A stretch of 5,122 nucleotides of DNA, taken from assembly GCA_003519545.1 (NCBI GenBank), contig DOWN01000205.1:1-5122 (forward strand), given 5' to 3'. The DNA is from Bacteroidota bacterium (GTDB lineage Bacteria; Bacteroidota; Ignavibacteria; Tepidaquicellales; Tepidaquicellaceae). The first letter of the stretch is position 1; each line of letters starts with the position of its first letter. The notes beneath the pieces are model-generated. The model worked only from the letters and a program-made list of their open reading frames with translations, made no database searches and was not told where the DNA came from. Shown one piece after another: positions 1 to 5,122 of this stretch. Both the position numbers and the translations under genes were made by a program.

Positions 1-2
1 TT

Positions 3-29
3 TCTCTAAGTTTAGGTTATAAATTCTAA
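3..29 (+). CDS. C-terminal end of an upstream gene, probably an outer-membrane beta-barrel protein (partial)
   Basis: Reading from position 3 gives SLSLGYKF and then TAA at 27-29. Alternating hydrophobic/polar residues ending in a terminal Phe with a Tyr two residues earlier is the pattern of the last strand of outer-membrane beta-barrels, the signal read by the BAM assembly machinery. The other two forward frames meet stops at 7-9 and 20-22 and give nothing recognisable. A hairpin terminator begins 26 bases after this stop, which supports a real gene ending here. Only eight residues are visible, so the family cannot be named and the barrel assignment is inference. Confidence 0.5.
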   Translation, partial: SLSLGYKF

Positions 30-55
30 AAAAATCGAATTCTCAGTTTTTAATT

Positions 56-92
56 ATCCCGTGAATTTTAATTAGTTCACGGGATTTTTTTT
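56..92 (+). terminator. Rho-independent terminator of the upstream gene
   Basis: A perfect 10-bp stem is formed by ATCCCGTGAA (56-65) and TTCACGGGAT (76-85). A 10-nt loop separates the arms, and two more inner pairs are possible. A run of eight T (85-92) follows. It ends the transcript of the gene whose stop codon lies at 27-29 and isolates it from the secreted-protein gene starting at 191. Confidence 0.88.
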
Positions 93-190
93 ATAACATT
101 TACTTTAAATTAACTTAACATAACGGTAACAAAAGATTATTAAATTAATCTATTCTAATCAATAAACTTTTAAATAATTAAAAAACAGAA

Positions 191-1870
191 ATGAAAAAAA
201 TCTCAACCTTATTGTTTTTATTACTGGTGGCTTTCACTTCAAAGTCAATTGCTCAAGTTGACTCTACAACACTGAATGCTGCAAGTATTACTAATGTTAC
301 AACTCTCAATAATAACACAACTTATATTCTTAAAGGTTTTACTTACGTAAGAAATGGAGGCGTATTAGTAATTCCGGCAGGAACATTAATTTTAGGAGAT
401 CAGGCTACAACCGGTACTTTGATTATTGAAAGAGGTGGAAAAATTATTGCTAACGGAAATGAAAATAGACCTATAGTATTCACTTCAAGAAAACCGGCAG
501 GACAAAGAGCTCCGGGTGATTGGGGAGGGCTTATTATTCTTGGAAGAGCTCCTATAAATACTTCATCAGGTGCAGACTCTGCACAAATTGAAGGATTTCC
601 TGCAGGTCAGGGTCCATGGTATGGCGGTCAACCTGTAATCAATAATGATTCTTCTGGTGTTTTAAGATATGTAAGACTTGAATATCCCGGTGTAAACTTA
701 ACAGGTACTGCAGGTAATGAAATCAATGGATTGACAACAGGTGGAGTTGGTTCAAGAACTGTTATTGAATATGTTCAGGTTTCTTATTGTGGTGATGATG
801 CTTTTGAATTTTTTGGTGGTAATCATAATGCTAAATATTTAATAGCAATTGGAACTGTTGATGATGATTTTGACTGTGATAACGGACATAGCGGAAAAGT
901 TCAGTTTGGTCTTGCAATCAGAGATTCATCTAAATCAGACGTTTCAGGATCACATTTCTGGGAAATTGATAATAATAACAATAATCCTGCTAACTTCAAT
1001 TCACCAAGAACTAAAACTATTTTCTCTAATATTACAGCAATTGGTCCTAAAATTACAAACTCAACTCCTATTAATCCTCAGTTTCAAAGAGGTGCTCATT
1101 TGAGAAGAAATATGTTAGCATCAATTTATAATTCAGTTCTAACGGGTTATAATGTCGGTATTAGATTCGATGGTTCAGGTGTTTATAATGCTGCACAAGG
1201 AGACACTATACAAATTAGAAATTCAGTATTATCCGGTTTTTCATCAAGAATCGCAGATACAGCAGGTTCAACAACTTTTTCTCCTTCGGTTTGGTTGCAA
1301 ACTCCTTCATATAGCAATAGAGTTTTATCAACACCTACAGATATTCAGGTAAATAATCAATTTGCTTTCTATGGTGCAACAGGTGTTGCGGCATTAGCAA
1401 ATGTTAACTGGTTTGTTCCTGTTGGTGGTTCACCGTTATTAACAGGTGCAAATTTTTCAAATCCTAATCTTGCAGGTTTTACTACTACAACTTATGTTGG
1501 TGCTTTTGGAAGTAATAATAATTGGTTATTAAGTTGGTCAAATTTTAATCCACAATTTTACACACCACAGCCAAACTCAATTACAACTAATGGCAATGTG
1601 ATTCCAAACAAATTTGAACTTTCTCAAAATTTCCCAAATCCTTTTAACCCTTCAACATCAATTAATTTCAATATTCCAACAAAAGGATTTGTAAGTTTGA
1701 AAATCTATGATGTTACAGGTAAAGAAGTTGCTAATTTAGTAAATCAGGATTTAGTAGCTGGAAGTTATAAATATGATTTCAATGCAACAAATCTAACTTC
1801 AGGAATTTATTTTTATACATTAACGGCAAATAACTCCCGTGAAACAAAGAAAATGACTCTAATAAAATAA
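191..1870 (+). CDS. Secreted beta-helix protein with T9SS C-terminal sorting domain
   Basis: Exported protein of 559 residues, probably displayed on the cell surface by the type IX secretion system. Residues 1-21 are a Sec signal peptide: MKK, a Leu/Phe-rich core and S-I-A before the likely cleavage at Q22. Residues about 34-350 carry short beta-strand repeats typical of a right-handed parallel beta-helix (LVIPAGTLILGD, IIERGGKIIANG, GDWGGLIILGRAP). The stretch includes Asp-rich segments (GDDAFEFFGG at 201-210, VDDDFDCD at 223-230) and two Cys (200, 229). Residues 475-559 form a type A sorting domain: FELSQNFPNPFNPST, LKIYDVTGKEVANLV, an AGSYKYDFNA strand, SGIYFYTL and a final TKKMTLIK. In known T9SS cargo this domain is removed during export and the protein is linked to surface lipopolysaccharide. 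The body resembles a Bacteroidota family of unknown function, and no catalytic residues are recognisable. The start is supported by the signal peptide; no Shine-Dalgarno is visible, as is usual in this group. The unit stands alone between two terminators. Confidence 0.93.
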   Translation: MKKISTLLFLLLVAFTSKSIAQVDSTTLNAASITNVTTLNNNTTYILKGFTYVRNGGVLVIPAGTLILGDQATTGTLIIERGGKIIANGNENRPIVFTSRKPAGQRAPGDWGGLIILGRAPINTSSGADSAQIEGFPAGQGPWYGGQPVINNDSSGVLRYVRLEYPGVNLTGTAGNEINGLTTGGVGSRTVIEYVQVSYCGDDAFEFFGGNHNAKYLIAIGTVDDDFDCDNGHSGKVQFGLAIRDSSKSDVSGSHFWEIDNNNNNPANFNSPRTKTIFSNITAIGPKITNSTPINPQFQRGAHLRRNMLASIYNSVLTGYNVGIRFDGSGVYNAAQGDTIQIRNSVLSGFSSRIADTAGSTTFSPSVWLQTPSYSNRVLSTPTDIQVNNQFAFYGATGVAALANVNWFVPVGGSPLLTGANFSNPNLAGFTTTTYVGAFGSNNNWLLSWSNFNPQFYTPQPNSITTNGNVIPNKFELSQNFPNPFNPSTSINFNIPTKGFVSLKIYDVTGKEVANLVNQDLVAGSYKYDFNATNLTSGIYFYTLTANNSRETKKMTLIK

Positions 1871-1883
1871 TTTAGTTTTCCGC

Positions 1884-1917
1884 AAAAATGCCTCTTGTTC
1901 AGAGGCATTTTTGTTTT
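1884..1917 (+). terminator. Rho-independent terminator after the T9SS cargo gene
   Basis: A perfect 12-bp stem, AAAAATGCCTCT (1884-1895) against AGAGGCATTTTT (1901-1912), encloses a 5-nt TGTTC loop. TTTTTGTTTT follows. It begins 13 bases after the stop codon. The A-run on the left arm means the hairpin could also work on the opposite strand, but no gene converges on it here. Confidence 0.93.
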
Positions 1918-1925
1918 ATTAATTT

Positions 1926-2007
1926 GGGGCTGTAGCTCGGGCAGGTAGAGCATCCTGAATCCTATATAAACTCAGGAAGGTCAGCGGTTCAAATCCGTTC
2001 AGCTCCA
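1926..2007 (+). tRNA. tRNA-like gene with expanded 15-nt anticodon loop (isotype unassigned, possibly a pseudo-tRNA)
   Basis: The cloverleaf is complete. The acceptor stem pairs GGGGCTG (1926-1932) with CAGCTCC (2000-2006), with one G-T wobble. T8 and A9 are present. The D stem pairs GCTC (1935-1938) with GAGC (1948-1951) around GGGCAGGTA. The anticodon stem pairs TCCTG (1953-1957) with CAGGA (1973-1977). The variable region is AGGTC. The T arm pairs AGCGG (1983-1987) with CCGTT (1995-1999) around the canonical loop TTCAAAT. The discriminator base is A2007, and CCA is not encoded (CAA follows). Two oddities stand out. The anticodon loop, 1958-1972 (AATCCTATATAAACT), has 15 nt instead of 7, and the usual A14 of the D loop is G (1939). 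If A1958 pairs with T1972, T1960 falls at position 33 and CCT would be the anticodon (Arg), but this is only one reading. The stems have no mismatches, which argues against long decay. The gene starts 8 bases past the preceding terminator and shows no clear promoter of its own. Confidence 0.72.
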
Positions 2008-2156
2008 CAATTCACTTCCGCTTAAACAATCCTAATAAAATTTTCAAAATTAAAAGTTTACTATTAACATTAAATAATTGAATCTCCTTAATTATTTATT
2101 TACACCTCTTTTACAATTTCTTTACATTAAAGCCAAATTTCTTAACTTTTTTTATA

Positions 2157-2164
2157 TATATTTG
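2157..2164 (+). promoter_or_regulatory. Possible -7 promoter element of the TonB receptor gene
   Basis: TATATTTG matches the Bacteroidota primary sigma factor -7 consensus TAnnTTTG exactly, 74 bases upstream of the receptor ATG. No convincing -33 element (TTG/TTTG) is seen at the usual distance upstream. Such motifs arise easily by chance in AT-rich DNA, so this is tentative. The rest of 2008-2238 is AT-rich intergenic DNA in which I see only this motif and the short leader reading frame at 2189-2242. Confidence 0.35.
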
Positions 2165-2188
2165 AATACAATAATTTTTAAACCATTT

Positions 2189-2242
2189 ATGCACTCCTTT
2201 ATAAAAATAATTTTTAATAATTTACAAAAATCATTCATATGA
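2189..2242 (+). CDS. Possible 17-codon leader peptide overlapping the receptor start
   Basis: An ATG at 2189 opens a 17-codon frame (MHSFIKIIFNNLQKSFI). Its TGA stop (2240-2242) overlaps the ATG of the TonB receptor (2239-2241) in the ATGA arrangement seen in translationally coupled genes. It would lie just downstream of a start site set by the -7 motif at 2157-2164. There is no ribosome binding site and the peptide is not recognisable. Short frames are common in AT-rich DNA, so it may well be chance. Confidence 0.15.
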   Translation: MHSFIKIIFNNLQKSFI

Positions 2243-4599
2243 AGAAAAAATTACTTTATTCAGTTTTTTTATGTTTATTTCTTTCTGTAAATCTTTTTGC
2301 TCAGGATACAAGAAAAGATACAGTAGAAATTGAAATTATCGAAATTAATAAAGCTACCGATAGAGAAACTCCTGTGGCTTTTTCTAATATCGGACAATTG
2401 CAGATTGAAGAAAAAAGAGCAGGGCAAGATGCTCCACTTCTCGTGCGAAATGTTCCGGGCTTTTATGCATATTCCACTGATGGAGCAGGGAATGGAGAAG
2501 CCCAGTTATTAATAAGAGGATTCAACCAAAACTATGTTCAGATTATGATAAACGGAATCCCAACTAATGATCCTGAATCAAACTCAGTATATTGGTCTAA
2601 CTGGGGATCAGTTTCAAGTAACGCAGGCTCTATCCAAATTCAAAGAGGTGCAGGTTCATCTCTTTATGGTGCAGGTTCTTTTGGCGGTTCTTTTAATATC
2701 CAAACATTATTACCGGATTATAAAAGATTCATTGGATTAACTACCTCTTATGGAGACCCTTTGAATACTCTCTATGGATTAAAAATAAATTCAGGAAAAT
2801 GGGCAAATAATTTTAATACTGCTTTCACATTGGATAGAAAAATTGCCGAGGGTACAAGAGTAGATGGAAGATATGAGGGTATAAACTATTATCTTTCAAA
2901 CTCTTTCCAACCAAGTTCTAATTTGTTATTTAATTTAATTCTTCACGGTGCTCCTCAAGAACACGGTTATTCATTTTCACAAAATTCTGCTTACTTTTCA
3001 AAATTCGGTTATAAAGCAAATCCTGCTAATTTCTTACCAAAAACAGTTGTTGAACAGTTACCTCCTAACGGAACAACAGGGGTTTCTAATTACGGATTAC
3101 TTGCCGATAACGGAAGAGATTTAGTTGGTCCTAAATATGTAGATCTTGCTCATAATTTTTTCCATAAACCTCAACTCGAACTTCACAATACTTGGGAAAT
3201 AGATAATAAATCTTTTTTAAGATCAACTTTTTTCTGGTCAATGGGTAGAGGAGGTGGTTCTTCTTTAAATTCAGCGGGAACATTATTCTCATTAAGAGGA
3301 AGAGCACCGGGTGTGAATGGTTTTAAAACAGATACTTTAATAACGAATTATTATGGCCCTGAAGGATTTATAACTGATGCAAGAATTGCGGATACAATTT
3401 ATTTAAGAAATGCATTTCAAAGGATTTCATATTCATTACATTCACAAGTAGGATTTTTAACTTCTTACTCACGTGAAATTAACAAAGATTTTAATTTAAC
3501 TCTTGGAGGTGAATTCAGAAGTTGGAAAGCAGACCATCCGGGACATTTTGTCAACTTATATGGAAAAACTTCTGTAACACAATCATACGCAGCAGATACC
3601 TCTTCCACTCCCGGAGTTGTTAAGGTAGCTACTTTTTCAAGACGTGTATATCAAGGAGATTTAGATGGTCCTTCATCTGATATAAATCCCTTTGATGTGT
3701 TTAGTTGGAATCTTGCAACTTCAAAAGACCCAACTTACAGAACACAATATAGAAACTATTTAGGTGAAACCCCACAGTTCACATTGTTTACTCAAGGAAA
3801 TTATCAGGTTGGTCCTGTTAACTTTATGGGTACGTTTCAATATGTTTATTATTCTTATAAACTGAAAGAAAATATGCCTTCAGAAAACGCAATCGGTAAA
3901 TTACTTTCAGTTGCTGATGCTAATAATTTAGGATTAATAGATTCAACTAAAGAAGGTCCGAATGGTAATGGAAAATTTTATATGCGTGGCACAAACAGTA
4001 GATGGTATGAATTTAATCTTGTCAATGAAACCCGTAGCAGAGGATTTGTTCAACCTAAATTTGGATTTAACTGGAATATAAATCAAAACTGGAATTTATT
4101 CGGCAATTTTTCCCACGTTGAAAGATTTGTCGATTTATCAATCTATTATAATCAAGGCAGGGTATTCCCTGATGCACAAGATGAAAAATCAAATCAATTT
4201 GAAGGTGGATTTGGTTTCATCAATGATGATCTATACGCTAAGATTAATGGATACTATATGACTTGGGATAATAAGTCAGCGAGAATTCAGGATATTTCAC
4301 AAGCAGGTCAACCCGGATATGATAGAAATGGTTTCAGATCTGAGTTGATTGGAACTTCTGAACATAAAGGAATTGAATTAGAATGGAATTATTCTTTAAA
4401 TAAAATTTTAACATCAGTACCAGGATTTAATTTAGCAGGATCTTTCACTTTTATGGATAACAAATGGACTGATGTGTTGGCTTCTGTAATAACTAATCCA
4501 AATGGTACAAGGAGGGCATTTAATTCTTCAGCATTAGATATGAATGGAAATGTTGATACATTATTTTTCGATGAGTTAATTGGAACTCCCGTTGCTTAA
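2239..4599 (+). CDS. TonB-dependent outer-membrane receptor, prematurely terminated (plug and most of the barrel)
   Basis: Outer-membrane receptor that would take up a scarce substrate using energy passed by TonB-ExbB-ExbD from the inner membrane. Residues 1-21 are a signal peptide (MKKK, hydrophobic core, LFA before Q22). The mature N-terminus has no carboxypeptidase-like domain; a DTVEIEIIEI stretch at 27-36 could be the TonB box. The plug spans about 43-157, with LLIRGFNQN, QIMINGIPTNDPES and QRGAGSSLYGAGSFGGSFNIQT-type motifs. Barrel strands follow from about 165, including GAPQEHGYSF (237-246) and a Gly-rich GRGGGSS segment (336-342). Translation stops at residue 786, at the TAA of 4597-4599. 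The same frame continues with four sense codons and then the last barrel strands at 4612-4974. An uninterrupted protein would be 911 residues, a normal size for the family. The 786-residue product lacks the C-terminal strand signal needed for barrel assembly, so it is probably non-functional unless the stop is read through or is a sequence error. The substrate cannot be inferred. No Shine-Dalgarno precedes the ATG. Confidence 0.9.
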   Translation: MKKKLLYSVFLCLFLSVNLFAQDTRKDTVEIEIIEINKATDRETPVAFSNIGQLQIEEKRAGQDAPLLVRNVPGFYAYSTDGAGNGEAQLLIRGFNQNYVQIMINGIPTNDPESNSVYWSNWGSVSSNAGSIQIQRGAGSSLYGAGSFGGSFNIQTLLPDYKRFIGLTTSYGDPLNTLYGLKINSGKWANNFNTAFTLDRKIAEGTRVDGRYEGINYYLSNSFQPSSNLLFNLILHGAPQEHGYSFSQNSAYFSKFGYKANPANFLPKTVVEQLPPNGTTGVSNYGLLADNGRDLVGPKYVDLAHNFFHKPQLELHNTWEIDNKSFLRSTFFWSMGRGGGSSLNSAGTLFSLRGRAPGVNGFKTDTLITNYYGPEGFITDARIADTIYLRNAFQRISYSLHSQVGFLTSYSREINKDFNLTLGGEFRSWKADHPGHFVNLYGKTSVTQSYAADTSSTPGVVKVATFSRRVYQGDLDGPSSDINPFDVFSWNLATSKDPTYRTQYRNYLGETPQFTLFTQGNYQVGPVNFMGTFQYVYYSYKLKENMPSENAIGKLLSVADANNLGLIDSTKEGPNGNGKFYMRGTNSRWYEFNLVNETRSRGFVQPKFGFNWNINQNWNLFGNFSHVERFVDLSIYYNQGRVFPDAQDEKSNQFEGGFGFINDDLYAKINGYYMTWDNKSARIQDISQAGQPGYDRNGFRSELIGTSEHKGIELEWNYSLNKILTSVPGFNLAGSFTFMDNKWTDVLASVITNPNGTRRAFNSSALDMNGNVDTLFFDELIGTPVA
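4597..4599 (+). other. In-frame premature TAA splitting the TonB receptor
   Basis: The codons around it read GTPVA-stop-GPQLMTSISL, with no shift of frame on either side. A single base change from CAA (Gln) would restore the reading frame; Gln is the simplest guess but not proven. TAA also ends the secreted-protein gene, the upstream fragment and the receptor itself (4972-4974), so nothing suggests TAA is reassigned here. Confidence 0.9.
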
Positions 4600-4611
4600 G
4601 GACCTCAACTT

Positions 4612-4974
4612 ATGACTTCAATTAGTTTACAGTACAATAGAGGTAATTTCTTTGGTTCATTAGACTGGAGATTATTGTCAAGAAATTTTGCTTTAGACGG
4701 TGGAACATATTTAGGAGTTAAGTCTGAATTGGTAGGAAACGATGGCTCAGGAAGAGAAATTTACAGAACAGAATTTGCTGATAAATTACCTTCTGCCTCA
4801 GTGATTGATATAACTGCAGGTGCGGATTTTAATTTATATAAATCATTAAGAGGAACTCTTACTTTACAATGTTTTAATTTATTTGATACTGAATATCTTG
4901 CGGCTGCAGATCGTTTCGGAATTATTCCGGGTGCTTTAAGACAATTCAGAGCAAATCTTTCAATAGGACTTTAA
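4612..4974 (+). pseudogene. C-terminal barrel segment of the same TonB receptor, split off by the in-frame stop
   Basis: This stretch encodes the last strands of the receptor barrel in the same frame as the upstream part. It has LDWRLLSRNF, then LPSASVIDITAGADF, then LTLQCFNLFDTEYL, then GIIPGALRQFRANLSIGL. The NLFDxxY and PGxxRxF motifs followed by a final amphipathic strand are the standard end of TonB-dependent receptors. The last residue is Leu rather than the usual aromatic. Counted from the first ATG after the stop it is 120 codons; counted from the stop itself the sense frame is 124. It has no signal peptide, so if translated alone it would stay in the cytoplasm. AAGGA at 4598-4602, 9 bases before the ATG, looks like a ribosome binding site and could permit restart. 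I treat it as part of one interrupted gene, 2239-4974, not as a separate gene. Confidence 0.85.
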
Positions 4975-5016
4975 TTTTGATTTTGTTTATTAGTTCTCTT
5001 CATACTCAATTAATAC

Positions 5017-5049
5017 AAAAGCGGGACTCGTTTCCCGCTTTTTATTTTT
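5017..5049 (+). terminator. Rho-independent terminator after the TonB receptor
   Basis: A perfect 10-bp stem pairs AAAAGCGGGA (5017-5026) with TCCCGCTTTT (5033-5042) around a 6-nt loop. The T-rich tail TTTATTTTT follows. It lies 42 bases after the final receptor stop at 4972-4974. A terminator retained after the distal fragment agrees with 2239-4974 having been one transcription unit. Confidence 0.9.
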
Positions 5050-5050
5050 G
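5043..5050 (+). promoter_or_regulatory. Possible -7 promoter element for the downstream metallophosphoesterase gene
   Basis: TATTTTTG fits the Bacteroidota -7 consensus TAnnTTTG and sits inside the T tail of the receptor terminator, 17 bases before the next ATG. It would give a leader of only about ten bases. No matching -33 element is visible in the hairpin just upstream, and chance matches are likely in a T-rich tail. Confidence 0.25.
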
Positions 5051-5067
5051 AAAAAGAAATACTCAAA

Positions 5068-5122
5068 ATGGATTCAGAAAATTTAATTGAAGTTTCAACT
5101 GTTATAATATCTGATATACACC
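5068..5122 (+). CDS. N-terminus of a probable metallophosphoesterase (partial)
   Basis: From ATG at 5068 the frame reads MDSENLIEVSTVIISDIH and runs off the window. A hydrophobic strand followed by SDIH is the first metal-binding motif (D-x-H) of calcineurin-like metallophosphoesterases. The short lead-in with TVIISDIH resembles the family that includes UDP-2,3-diacylglucosamine hydrolases of lipid A synthesis (LpxH-like). Asp and His would bind the first metal ion. Only 18 residues are visible, so the family is probable and the precise substrate is not known. The start is chosen because the motif falls at residues 15-18, as in the family; an A-rich stretch (AAAAAGAAAT) precedes it rather than a clear Shine-Dalgarno. 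The gene begins 18 bases after the receptor terminator. Confidence 0.55.
   Translation, partial: MDSENLIEVSTVIISDIH

Noticed and set aside
134..151. Inverted repeat AGATTA / TAATCT upstream of the secreted-protein gene, considered as an operator
   Set aside because: It is only 6 bp per arm and almost pure A/T in an AT-rich stretch, so chance is the simplest explanation. The rest of 93-190 shows no clear promoter match.
849..1352. Two open frames (849-1103 and 1152-1352) inside the secreted-protein gene
   Set aside because: They lie in another frame of a gene with a clear signal peptide and sorting domain, and their low-complexity Leu/Ile-rich translations resemble no protein.
1873..1880. 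TAGTTTTC as a -7 element for the tRNA gene
   Set aside because: It lacks the final G of TAnnTTTG, has no upstream partner, and transcription from it would have to pass the strong terminator at 1884-1917.
2039..2051. AATTTT-C-AAAATT palindrome after the tRNA, considered as a terminator
   Set aside because: It has only A/T pairs with a one-base loop and no following T run, so it would not form a stable terminator hairpin.
2330..2512. 60-codon open frame inside the TonB receptor
   Set aside because: It overlaps the plug-domain coding sequence in a different frame and shows no recognisable motif.
4597..4599. TAA reassigned to an amino acid in this organism
   Set aside because: TAA is the stop of the secreted-protein gene, the upstream fragment and the receptor itself, all at natural protein ends, two of them followed closely by terminators.

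Overview
The window is AT-rich (roughly one-third GC by eye). It comes from a Gram-negative bacterium of the Bacteroidota/Ignavibacteriota group. Four things point there: a C-terminal sorting domain of the type IX secretion system (T9SS) with the PNPFNPST signature common in Ignavibacteria-like genomes, a large TonB-dependent outer-membrane receptor, start codons mostly without Shine-Dalgarno sequences, and matches to the Bacteroidota -7 promoter motif TAnnTTTG. A placement in Ignavibacteriota is inference from the style of the sorting domain.

Layout, all on the + strand. Positions 3-29 hold the last eight codons of an upstream gene that reads like the closing strand of an outer-membrane beta-barrel, followed by its hairpin terminator (56-92). 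A secreted 559-residue protein (191-1870) has a signal peptide, a probable right-handed beta-helix body and a T9SS sorting domain; a strong terminator follows (1884-1917). A tRNA-like gene (1926-2007) has complete stems but a 15-nt anticodon loop instead of 7. A TonB-dependent receptor starts at 2239. Its reading frame is cut by an in-frame TAA at 4597-4599 and then continues in the same frame to 4974, so 911 codons including the internal TAA encode what should be one protein. A terminator (5017-5049) closes this unit. Just after it, the first 18 codons of a probable metallophosphoesterase (5068 onward) run off the window.

Three of the four protein genes act at the cell envelope (outer-membrane proteins and a secreted, probably surface-anchored protein). 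Terminators separate them, so they look like independent transcription units rather than one operon. No mobile element, CRISPR array or defence system was seen. The two observations most worth following up are the tRNA with the expanded anticodon loop and the interrupted receptor, whose premature stop overlaps a Shine-Dalgarno-like AAGGA placed correctly for restart at an in-frame ATG.
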